Source: CAZFLY01 sp964519995 | GTDB taxonomy: Bacteria; Planctomycetota; Phycisphaerae; Sedimentisphaerales; Anaerobacaceae | DNA: 11,560 nucleotides | Direction: 5' to 3' | NCBI GenBank assembly: GCA_964519995.1 | Contig: CAZFLY010000073.1 | Span: 1-11,560 of the forward strand | Part shown: piece by piece, positions 1 through 5,716 of the stretch | Position numbering within the stretch: position 1 is the first letter of the stretch | Layout of the letters: the number at the start of each line of letters is the position of its first letter | Notes under the pieces: generated by a model | Seen by the model: only the letters and a program-made list of their open reading frames with translations | What the model was told of the DNA's origin: nothing | Databases searched by the model: none | Program-made: the position numbers and the translations under genes

Positions 1-1162
1 ATGCCTCCAAATCCGCTCCCACAAATCCATGCGTAATTTCGGCTAATTTCTCCAGGCTGACATCCTTTGCCAAAGGCATGCCTCTTGTATGAATTTCTAA
101 TATCTCCAATCGACCGTTTTTATCAGGTATGGGAATAGAGATTTCTCTATCGAAGCGTCCCGGTCTCCTCAAGGCAGGATCTATGGTGTTAGGTATGTTC
201 GTCGCACCAATAACAATAACGTGTCCACGAGATTCCAATCCATCCAATAGAGCTAATAACTGAGCTACGACACGCCTTTCAACTTGTTTTTCACTGCCCA
301 TATCTTCCCGCTTGGGGGCTATAGCATCTATTTCATCGATAAAGATTATAGCTGGCGTGTGCTTCTGGGCGTTTTCAAATACACTCCGTAAGCGAGCTTC
401 GGACTCGCCGTAAAATTTACCCATAATCTCTGGGCCGGTTATGTTGGTAAAATAGGCTTCGGTTTCATTGGCTACAGCACGGGCAGTCAATGTTTTTCCT
501 GTTCCTGGTGGACCATACATAAAGACGCCTTTAGGTGCTTCGATGCCAAGCCTATCAAAAACTTCAGGATACTTCAGAGGCAGCTCAATCATTTCTCTTA
601 TTCTTTGAACCTGAGTGCTAAGGCCACCAATATCCTCATAGGATACTTTGGCTTTCTCAATTTTGCCTTCTTTTGTCTTTACTCTTATTAGTGTATTAGG
701 ACTAACTAATACCACCCCATCGGGGATTGTACCCTCAACTATAAAATCGCAGGTTCTGGTGCCGAATAATCTTGCTCTTACTTTATCACCGCTGGTTAAA
801 GGCAGCCCTTCTATGAGAGAACCGATGTACTGAGCGTCTTTATCCTTTTGAACTGCCCCCGTTGCAGTTAAAGGAGAAAGTGTAATTTTGCTGGCAGGCC
901 TGCTATTTACCCCCCGAACCGTTGCCTTTTCATCAAGCCCTATTTTAGCATTTTCTCTTGTAACGCCGTCTATCTCAATAATCTTTTTCCCTCTATCATC
1001 GGCATAACAGGGCATTGCCTTGGCGGCAGTTTTCCTTTTACCTTCTATCTCTATTACTTGGCCCACTTCAAGTTCCAAACTCTTCATATCTTCAGGGTCT
1101 ATCCTGGCAATAGCTCTGCCCGCGTCTTTTGGTAAAGCCTCCTTTACTTTCAATTGTTTCAT
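1..1162 (-). CDS. CDC48/VCP-type AAA ATPase, N-terminal 387 residues (cut by left edge)
   Basis: This is the N-terminal half of a CDC48/p97/VAT-like AAA+ ATPase, a hexameric unfoldase that extracts or remodels proteins in the cytoplasm. I translated it by hand; it is open from the ATG at 1162 to base 1. Residues 1 to about 90 resemble the double-psi barrel N-domain (it begins MKQLKVKEALPKDAG). The first AAA domain follows: Walker A GPPGTGKT at 217-224, Walker B IIFIDEIDA at 272-280, and the arginine-finger segment LRRPGRFDRE at about 331-340. Full-length relatives have about 700-800 residues and two AAA domains, so roughly half is missing to the left. An AGAGAGG ribosome binding site lies 7 bp upstream; an in-frame ATG at 1183 has no good site and is less likely. 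It starts 23 bp after the Get3/ArsA-like gene, so it is probably co-transcribed. The family is secure. A role in gas vesicle assembly or turnover is inferred from position only. Confidence 0.93.
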   Translation of the reverse strand, partial: MKQLKVKEALPKDAGRAIARIDPEDMKSLELEVGQVIEIEGKRKTAAKAMPCYADDRGKKIIEIDGVTRENAKIGLDEKATVRGVNSRPASKITLSPLTATGAVQKDKDAQYIGSLIEGLPLTSGDKVRARLFGTRTCDFIVEGTIPDGVVLVSPNTLIRVKTKEGKIEKAKVSYEDIGGLSTQVQRIREMIELPLKYPEVFDRLGIEAPKGVFMYGPPGTGKTLTARAVANETEAYFTNITGPEIMGKFYGESEARLRSVFENAQKHTPAIIFIDEIDAIAPKREDMGSEKQVERRVVAQLLALLDGLESRGHVIVIGATNIPNTIDPALRRPGRFDREISIPIPDKNGRLEILEIHTRGMPLAKDVSLEKLAEITHGFVGADLEA

Positions 1163-1185
1163 GTAATCGCCTCTCTTCTTCATTG

Positions 1186-2121
1186 CTAATTAAACAACTG
1201 TTCTTTGAAATTAGCCAATGCCTCAATCCCTTTGATTTCTCGAGGCTGTGAGGGAATAATTGTTGTTTTTAATCCGCTAAATTTCACTGTTATCTGGTTT
1301 ATATACTTATCTTGCTCTTTTCTTTTCTCCCTGCAAAACTCACAACCATTTGAGCGTAAAACATTATTTATTACCAACTGTCTGACCTTTATCCCGTATT
1401 TGCCCAGACTATTTATCAATCTCCCCGTTTCCAAAATTGCCATATCTTCCGGGATTGTAACCGCTATAAATTCGCACCTGCTTCCATCACGAAGCAAACC
1501 TTCTATTCTCTTCACAGCTTTCTTCATAGTTAGCAGAAAATCGTCACCCTCATCAGGACTGTACTTTCCGGCAAATGTCTCGACCACATACCTGTATTTC
1601 CATCTCATCTTCGCCATTACCTTAACCCAATCATCTAACAGCCTGGGAGAGGTTAGAAGCCTTAAGGCATGACCGGTAGGTGCTGTATCTACCACATATT
1701 TGTCGAAGCTTGCTTCGTCTACTAGATCAACCATCGTCTTAAAACCCATTACCTCATCCATCCCTGGGATAGGCAACGCAAAGACCGAATCAATATCTCC
1801 AGCATCCAGGTTAGTGCTGGTCTCTACAATTTTTTTGATTTCGTCTTCGTGTTCTGTTTTGAATTTTGAAAGAGCCTTCTCTGCGTTTACTTCAAGAGCA
1901 CTTAAATTTCTTATTCCTTTGACCTCTTTGATCTGGTCGCCGATTTTCTCTCCCAAGCTGTCAGCAAGCGAATGAGCCGGGTCTGTTGAAAGAATCAGTG
2001 TCTTGAAATCCTTCGCCAAATAAAGGGCAGTACCGCATGCACAGGTTGTCTTTCCTACACCGCCTTTTCCACCAAACAGGATTAACTTCAGTGGAGTCTC
2101 TTTTAGCCCTTTTAATCCCAT
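1186..2121 (-). CDS. Get3/ArsA-type ATPase, single domain
   Basis: A 311-residue P-loop ATPase of the ArsA/Get3 family. It has the deviant Walker A KGGVGKTT (19-26) with the signature lysine K19, switch I DPAHS (47-51), switch II DTAPTGHALRLL (from 145) and an A-loop INN (251-253). A CEFC motif (C260, C263) matches the zinc-binding CxxC at the Get3 dimer interface. A single ATPase domain is typical of Get3; arsenite-pump ArsA usually has two. Get3 binds hydrophobic segments and delivers tail-anchored proteins, and related proteins act as holdases. The stop codon of the GvpH-like gene directly abuts this ATG (TGAATG), and the AAGGTG ribosome binding site lies inside that gene, so the two are translationally coupled. 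No arsR, arsB or arsC is nearby, which argues against arsenic resistance. A chaperone role for hydrophobic gas vesicle proteins is inferred. The family is certain, the client is not. Confidence 0.92.
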   Translation of the reverse strand: MGLKGLKETPLKLILFGGKGGVGKTTCACGTALYLAKDFKTLILSTDPAHSLADSLGEKIGDQIKEVKGIRNLSALEVNAEKALSKFKTEHEDEIKKIVETSTNLDAGDIDSVFALPIPGMDEVMGFKTMVDLVDEASFDKYVVDTAPTGHALRLLTSPRLLDDWVKVMAKMRWKYRYVVETFAGKYSPDEGDDFLLTMKKAVKRIEGLLRDGSRCEFIAVTIPEDMAILETGRLINSLGKYGIKVRQLVINNVLRSNGCEFCREKRKEQDKYINQITVKFSGLKTTIIPSQPREIKGIEALANFKEQLFN

Positions 2122-2667
2122 TCACTTTTTCACCTTAATCTCTAAAATGCCGTTGTTGTAAGAAGAAGTCATTGTGTCGGCCTGTACCTTTGCCGGAAGT
2201 AAGATCTCTTTGTGATATTTCCTGTCTCCGGTCTGGGCTGAAATATCCAGGATGTCTTCTTTCAAATCTAATTTTATGTCCTCTTGGTTAACTCCCGGCA
2301 TCTCGGCATAGATTCGAATCTCCTGGTCTTCATCGAAGACGTCGGTGATAGGTTCTCTTTCTTCCTCGACTTTAGGTCCTGCAGGAGTCTTTTTGACGTT
2401 TCCGAATGACTCAACTACGGGCTTGCCTCCCACGGCAGTTTTCACTGAGAATCCAAATACTCCTTTCATACCTTCCTTAAGGTTGCTCAAGTCAATTTCG
2501 CCTTCTTTATTGATTTCACCGCCTGCTTCCTTTAATTTAGCAGCCAGGTCAACCAGGTTTCCAATACCATCTAATAGTCCTCCTAGACCAAGGCTCAATT
2601 TCCCTATACCAAAATCGATATTCAGCCCTTTATTTTCCTCATCTTTTTTCTTCTTATCTTTAGCCAT
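2122..2667 (-). CDS. gvpH: GvpH-like small heat-shock protein (Hsp20/alpha-crystallin domain)
   Basis: A 181-residue protein with a lysine-rich start (AKDKKKKDEENKG), a glycine-rich amphipathic stretch at about 18-50, a linker, and a C-terminal alpha-crystallin domain at about 106-181. That domain shows the usual order: a DVFDEDQEIRIYAEMPGV strand, IKLDLKEDILDISA, and an ending in GILEIKVKK. Small heat-shock proteins hold unfolded clients in the cytoplasm without using ATP. GvpH in haloarchaeal and some bacterial gas vesicle clusters has this same arrangement, a variable N-terminus plus an Hsp20 domain. An AAGGGGA ribosome binding site lies 8 bp before the ATG. Its TGA touches the ATG of the Get3/ArsA-like gene, which suggests that the two products act together. 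The gvpH name rests on domain layout and context. It could also be called simply an Hsp20 protein. Confidence 0.85.
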   Translation of the reverse strand: MAKDKKKKDEENKGLNIDFGIGKLSLGLGGLLDGIGNLVDLAAKLKEAGGEINKEGEIDLSNLKEGMKGVFGFSVKTAVGGKPVVESFGNVKKTPAGPKVEEEREPITDVFDEDQEIRIYAEMPGVNQEDIKLDLKEDILDISAQTGDRKYHKEILLPAKVQADTMTSSYNNGILEIKVKK

Positions 2668-2687
2668 TGACGAATCCCCTTTTCTTG

Positions 2688-2987
2688 TTATCTTATCTTT
2701 GCTTCTACTCGCTCTAATCTGCTCTTCAAGGTTTTATTTTCTTTCTCTAACCTTTCCTCTTTCGCATTCGAGGAAAGATAAGGGTCCTGCTGCCACCAGT
2801 TTATTCCCATTTCCATAGCTTTATCCACAGAGGCAATCAAAAGCCTTATTTTGATATTGAGAAGGTCGATATCGAGAAGTTGTATCTTAATATCTCCGGC
2901 AATAACAATACCCTTATCTAAAACCCGCTCCAAGATATCAGCAAGGTTGGTCGCCTGGGTGGCATGCATCATTTTTTGCTCAGCCAT
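2688..2987 (-). CDS. gvpJ: GvpA-family minor shell protein, GvpJ type
   Basis: A 99-residue protein with the GvpA-fold core at about 14-66. It has LADILERVLDKGIVIAGDI, then a beta segment IKIQLLDIDLLNIKIRLLIASVDKA, ending in GINWW. This is the same helix-strand-strand-helix pattern as the GvpA encoded at 8522-8728 (compare LVEVIDRILDKGVVVDAW), but more polar and with a charged coiled-coil tail (about 77-99, KEERLEKENKTLKSRLERVEA). That tail, and the DWW/NWW-type end of the core, are features I associate with GvpJ of Bacillus-type clusters; GvpM and GvpS are the alternatives. In the known systems these minor members help nucleate the shell or sit at the cone tips. A GAGG ribosome binding site lies about 6 bp upstream and the gene begins 10 bp after the zinc-ribbon gene. 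Membership of the GvpA family is clear. The letter J is probable. Confidence 0.85.
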   Translation of the reverse strand: MAEQKMMHATQATNLADILERVLDKGIVIAGDIKIQLLDIDLLNIKIRLLIASVDKAMEMGINWWQQDPYLSSNAKEERLEKENKTLKSRLERVEAKIR

Positions 2988-2997
2988 TTTAATGCCT

Positions 2998-3381
2998 CTA
3001 TTTTGTAACTACGCCTTTACCTTTACACTTTAAGCAAGGAAGTTTATTGCCAGGCTCGGCACCGGTTCCACGACAATAAGCACATATCTCTATAGGCTTT
3101 GTAATACTGACTAATCCCTTTCCTCTGCAAACGGTGCAAGTAATATTTGTCCTGGGTGGGTAATCGCCTCTACCTTTACAATATGCACATACTACAATCG
3201 GGCCGGTTAAAGAAACCATACCCTCGCCTCTACATACAGGACATTTTATACCTTTAGTTCTGGGCAATATCCCCTTACCTGAACATAAGGAGCATCCAAA
3301 ATTGTTGCCTTCTAAGATCTCGCCAATCTTTAACCCCAGCCTTGTTTTGCCACCTTTAAAGTCCATTGTCTTCCATTCCAT
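2998..3381 (-). CDS. J-less DnaJ-type zinc-ribbon protein with six CxxCxGxG motifs (paralogue 1)
   Basis: A 127-residue protein made almost entirely of six CxxCxGxG motifs like those of the DnaJ/Hsp40 cysteine-rich domain. The first cysteines are at residues 30, 47, 65, 82, 100 and 116: CSLCSGKG, CPVCRGEG, CAYCKGRG, CTVCRGKG, CAYCRGTG, CLKCKGKG. DnaJ has four such motifs binding two zinc ions; six would allow three zinc sites. There is no J-domain (no HPD motif) and no DnaJ C-terminal domain, so it cannot stimulate Hsp70 in the usual way. The first 29 residues (MEWKTMDFKGGKTRLGLKIG) are the only non-repeat part. A likely role is binding unfolded hydrophobic shell proteins, by analogy with the DnaJ zinc domain; this is inference. 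A paralogue is encoded at 5201-5542. The ribosome binding site is weak (AAGAGA, about 10 bp away), so the downstream ATG at codon 6 is a possible start. Confidence 0.88.
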   Translation of the reverse strand: MEWKTMDFKGGKTRLGLKIGEILEGNNFGCSLCSGKGILPRTKGIKCPVCRGEGMVSLTGPIVVCAYCKGRGDYPPRTNITCTVCRGKGLVSITKPIEICAYCRGTGAEPGNKLPCLKCKGKGVVTK

Positions 3382-3399
3382 AACAATAATCTCTTTTGC

Positions 3400-3732
3400 C
3401 TAATAACTTAGAGCCATCGTTTTAAACTCTTTTTTAACTCCGTTTGTTTGAGCAATTGCACGTCTTGGAGATGCTGTGTCTTTGCCGGCTTTCGAGGTAG
3501 CTTCAGCCTCTTGAATCTTATTCATTTCATGCTCTATTTCTTCGAGGCGTTTTCGGATGCAGTCCTGTCTCATTGACAATCTCTTGTCCTCCTTTAAGAG
3601 CCTTTCTTTTTCCTTGTTGAGCATATATAAATCTAAATAAGCCGAGCTTTGAACCCTGGAGATAGAGCGTTTCTTTCTGCTCTGCATAGTCCCCACTCCA
3701 TGGATTCCCTTCAGGTTATTAACATCCTTCAT
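3400..3732 (-). CDS. Uncharacterised 110-residue coiled-coil protein
   Basis: I do not recognise this protein as a named Gvp. It has a basic start rich in serine and arginine (SRKKRSISRVQSSAYLDLY, about 18-36) and then a long charged heptad-like helix at about 37-75 (NKEKERLLKEDKRL, then IRKRLEEIEHEMNKIQE). The tail is unstructured and ends KEFKTMALSY. There is no signal peptide or membrane segment, so it is probably cytoplasmic. A strong ribosome binding site (AAAGGAG, 7 bp spacing) supports the start at 3732. It lies between the AbrB-like gene (31 bp) and a zinc-ribbon gene (18 bp) in what is clearly one transcription unit. An adaptor or scaffold for gas vesicle assembly is possible. Only the coiled coil and the context support that. 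Confidence 0.75.
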   Translation of the reverse strand: MKDVNNLKGIHGVGTMQSRKKRSISRVQSSAYLDLYMLNKEKERLLKEDKRLSMRQDCIRKRLEEIEHEMNKIQEAEATSKAGKDTASPRRAIAQTNGVKKEFKTMALSY

Positions 3733-3763
3733 TGTTCACTCCTTTAATGAGAGACTTATAGTG

Positions 3764-3934
3764 CTATCTGGTGGAACTTCTTGCTGAAATCAAAACGTTC
3801 TTCTTTTTGCTCGCTCCCGTAACCTTCAATTCGACCAATTGTCCTTCCTTAATTTGAGCCGCTCGCTGAATGTTGTTCGGAAGCTTAATCTTGCCATCTT
3901 TATCTACCTTTGAAAATGCTCGCATAAGTGTCAT
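3764..3934 (-). CDS. AbrB/SpoVT-type swapped-hairpin protein, 56 residues
   Basis: A short gene found by direct translation of the gap between gvpN and the coiled-coil gene. It encodes 56 residues starting MTLMRAFSKVDKDGKIKLP and ends with TAG at 3764-3766. The pattern S-K-V-D-K-D-G-(R/K)-I-x-L-P, then an amphipathic helix and G-x-(x)-V-E-L-K-V, is that of the AbrB/MazE/SpoVT swapped-hairpin fold, which forms a dimeric barrel that usually binds DNA. The remainder is a basic tail (GASKKKNVLISARSSTR). An AGAGGA ribosome binding site lies 7 bp before the ATG at 3934; codon 4 is another ATG. It sits 25 bp after gvpN and 31 bp before the coiled-coil gene. Possible jobs are an autoregulator of the gvp operon or a small structural partner. 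No toxin gene is next to it, which argues against a MazE-type antitoxin. Confidence 0.78.
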   Translation of the reverse strand: MTLMRAFSKVDKDGKIKLPNNIQRAAQIKEGQLVELKVTGASKKKNVLISARSSTR

Positions 3935-3959
3935 TTGACTATCCTCTCATATTTTTTTG

Positions 3960-4970
3960 TCAGTTGGATACACCAACCAGACTTTCTATTTCTTCCTGAC
4001 TTAGAACAACATCCCCTTGGCCAACTCTTAGGGGGATATCTGTGTTTTTTTGTGTCCCGATTTCTTTTGCCACAAGTCCACTTACTATTTCTTTAACCCT
4101 GTCTTGGTTTGTTTTTGAACCGACTCTGCTTGTTTCCGATGCCAGAATATCCTGGCACATCTGCGTAAACACATTATTTGCCCTCGAAGGTGTTAATTTT
4201 CGCACTTTGAGAGTCTTAGCAATCATAATGCACCCGCGAACAGTGGGAGCAAACTCACACTTTCCGGATTCCCTCAACCCCCTTACAATGTTCACTATTA
4301 TCTGAGAGTCTTGCTTGGACAGCTTGGCTTTGGCCAAGGTTATAGCCATTTCGGTATCGTAGTCAAAGTGGTCCAGGTCCATAGTTATCATCCTGTCCCT
4401 TAAAGCGTCCTGGCTTCTATGAACTCCTGCGTATTCCTCCGGGTTACTTGTAAAAATAGCTGTAAAGTTAGGATCAACCCTTAAATACGGCTCTTCACCA
4501 CCACGTCCGACCGGCAAATCCATCATCTTCTCCTGCAGTATAGAAAGGAGGATATTATTAGCTTCCGGCCGAGAACGTGTGAACTCATCGTAGATCAATG
4601 TAAACCCATATTTACAGGCAACAGTTAAGCGATTATCTACCCATCGCTTGACCATGTCCTCTTCCACCTTCAAAACTCGGGATACAAAGCGGTCGATAAC
4701 CTTTCTAAACCTGTAGCCCTGTTGACCGCCTACAAGGTCAGAGGTGCTGAACTCTTCATCTCCGTGAATCATCACCACCGGCCGTGCGATTTTGCTTGCC
4801 AGGTGCATAGCCAGTGTCGTCTTGCCCGTGCCGGAAGGCCCCCTGAAATGGACTGGAAAGCCCGCCTTAATAAAGGAAAGAGCCCTGTCGGTAATATCTT
4901 TTACATACTTTGTCTCCACAAAGTCCGGCAGAGCACTTGGCTCCAATACTGTTGTCATCTCGTCAATCAT
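3960..4970 (-). CDS. gvpN: GvpN, MoxR-type AAA+ ATPase of gas vesicle assembly
   Basis: A 336-residue GvpN, an AAA+ ATPase of the MoxR group required for gas vesicles to enlarge to full size in studied systems. It starts its fold with FVETKYVKDITDRA. It has Walker A GPSGTGKT (44-51), the GvpN-typical segment HGDEEFSTSDLVGGQQGY (69-86), Walker B TLIYDEF (124-130) followed by TRSRPEANNILLSILQEKM, sensor 1 FTSNPEEYAG (173-182), and candidate arginine fingers in the LRDRM segment (190-194). Length and motif order match the family. A near-perfect AGGAGGT ribosome binding site lies 8 bp before the ATG at 4970, so the start is secure although codon 5 is also ATG. It follows the 61-residue gene by 39 bp and precedes the AbrB-like gene. 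It acts in the cytoplasm, probably on the shell or on GvpC. Confidence 0.97.
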   Translation of the reverse strand: MIDEMTTVLEPSALPDFVETKYVKDITDRALSFIKAGFPVHFRGPSGTGKTTLAMHLASKIARPVVMIHGDEEFSTSDLVGGQQGYRFRKVIDRFVSRVLKVEEDMVKRWVDNRLTVACKYGFTLIYDEFTRSRPEANNILLSILQEKMMDLPVGRGGEEPYLRVDPNFTAIFTSNPEEYAGVHRSQDALRDRMITMDLDHFDYDTEMAITLAKAKLSKQDSQIIVNIVRGLRESGKCEFAPTVRGCIMIAKTLKVRKLTPSRANNVFTQMCQDILASETSRVGSKTNQDRVKEIVSGLVAKEIGTQKNTDIPLRVGQGDVVLSQEEIESLVGVSN

Positions 4971-5009
4971 TTTGACAGACCTCCTGTCTTTTTAATTCTT
5001 ATTTTTTCT

Positions 5010-5195
5010 TCAGGGCAACAAACCCCACCATTTGAATCTTTGGCCTAACTTATTCCAGATTTTGCTCGCTTTCTCCAACTCTGCTCTTATCTTCTTTTCT
5101 CTGTTTCTAAAGTTTTGTCTGAGCGATTTAAATTTAGTCAGCGCTTCAGCCCTCTTTTTGATAAAGTCCTTTCTGGGAGAATCCAATCTTGTCAT
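5010..5195 (-). CDS. Small basic protein of unknown function, 61 residues
   Basis: I do not recognise this protein. It is strongly basic and helical: a first helix at about 7-30 (PRKDFIKKRAEALTKFKSLR) and a second at about 31-52 (NREKKIRAELEKASKIWNKL), ending in an aromatic tail FKWWGLLP. It begins 5 bp after the stop of the zinc-ribbon gene at 5201, with only a weak purine-rich ribosome binding site (GATAGAAGA), so it is probably translationally coupled to that gene. gvpN follows by 39 bp. The size resembles GvpG, but I see none of the acidic character of GvpG and do not assign it. The basic helices could bind acidic coiled-coil partners or nucleic acid. That it is real rests on tight operon spacing and sensible composition. 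Confidence 0.6.
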   Translation of the reverse strand: MTRLDSPRKDFIKKRAEALTKFKSLRQNFRNREKKIRAELEKASKIWNKLGQRFKWWGLLP

Positions 5196-5200
5196 TTCTT

Positions 5201-5542
5201 CTATCTCGAAATAACCCCTTTGCCTTTACACTTAAGACAGGGCATTCCACTATCCACTGCTACACCTGTACCATTACACTCGGGACATGAGATAGTTTCG
5301 CCCTTAGGAGTTGTAACCATACCTTTGCCGTTACATACTGTGCACGTAATACGGGTATTATGATAAACACCGCTGCCCTTGCAATAGACACAGTTGATTA
5401 CCGGCTCTTTAACCTCAACTTTACCTGCGCCACCACAGACCTGGCAGGTAGCATGTTCACTCAACAAGTCGAAAGGGTCTTTGCCCGTACCCTTACAGAA
5501 CCCGCACGTTAGCTGGGCTATCGTGTGTGTTATCTGGCTCAT
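5201..5542 (-). CDS. J-less DnaJ-type zinc-ribbon protein with six CxxCxGxG motifs (paralogue 2)
   Basis: A 113-residue paralogue of the protein at 2998-3381. Six CxxCxGxG motifs start at residues 13, 33, 51, 67, 86 and 102: CGFCKGTG, CQVCGGAG, CVYCKGSG, CTVCNGKG, CPECNGTG, CLKCKGKG. All twelve cysteines are present. The C-terminal motif and tail (PCLKCKGKGVISR) are nearly the same as in paralogue 1 (PCLKCKGKGVVTK), and the fourth motifs (TCTVCxGKGxV) also match. There is no J-domain. The N-terminus (SQITHTIAQL) differs from paralogue 1. It starts with an excellent ribosome binding site (GGGAGGT, 8 bp spacing) and follows a 174-bp gap that holds the inverted-repeat element. A zinc-dependent holdase for shell proteins is the favoured guess. 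A redox-sensing role through the cysteines is an alternative. Confidence 0.88.
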   Translation of the reverse strand: MSQITHTIAQLTCGFCKGTGKDPFDLLSEHATCQVCGGAGKVEVKEPVINCVYCKGSGVYHNTRITCTVCNGKGMVTTPKGETISCPECNGTGVAVDSGMPCLKCKGKGVISR

Positions 5543-5614
5543 AATTTAATACCTCCCTGAATTTATATTTCACTTCCTTGGCTTTTTCGGCCGATGCAGC
5601 TTCGCATTGTTTCT

Positions 5615-5710
5615 GTCATTGCGAGGAGCCCCGATTCATCGGGACGACGAAGCAATCTAAACCTTAATGAATCAGATTGCCACGCCAACCTTTTGTTGGC
5701 TCGCAATGAC
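5615..5710. repeat. 96-bp MITE-like element with 11-bp terminal inverted repeats
   Basis: The element begins GTCATTGCGAG (5615-5625) and ends CTCGCAATGAC (5700-5710), a perfect 11-bp terminal inverted repeat. Inside are a second inverted pair, GCAATCT (5652-5658) and AGATTGC (5674-5680), and two small hairpins: CCCGAT/ATCGGG (5630-5635, 5638-5643) and GCCAAC/GTTGGC (5684-5689, 5695-5700). From general knowledge, dispersed repeats with this kind of GTCATTGCGAG end occur in many bacterial genomes. It has no coding capacity. It sits 6 bp beyond the stop of the GvpC-like gene and 72 bp before the zinc-ribbon start. In the transcript it would fold into a branched structure that could stabilise or process the mRNA or partly terminate it. 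No clear flanking target-site duplication was seen. Confidence 0.8.
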
Positions 5711-5716
5711 AAACGC

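Noticed and set aside
1205..1672. Plus-strand open frame of 155 codons
   Set aside because: It is the complementary shadow of the Get3/ArsA-like gene, whose motifs are unmistakable.
1186..2121. Arsenic resistance locus suggested by the ArsA-like ATPase
   Set aside because: It has a single ATPase domain with a Get3-type CxxC, and no arsB, arsC, arsD or arsR is near; the neighbours are gas vesicle genes.
3764..3934. MazE-type antitoxin of a toxin-antitoxin pair
   Set aside because: Neither neighbour (gvpN and a coiled-coil protein) resembles a toxin.
5615..5710. CRISPR or rho-independent terminator
   Set aside because: There is only one copy with terminal inverted repeats, no repeat-spacer array, and no T-run after the stem on the transcript strand.
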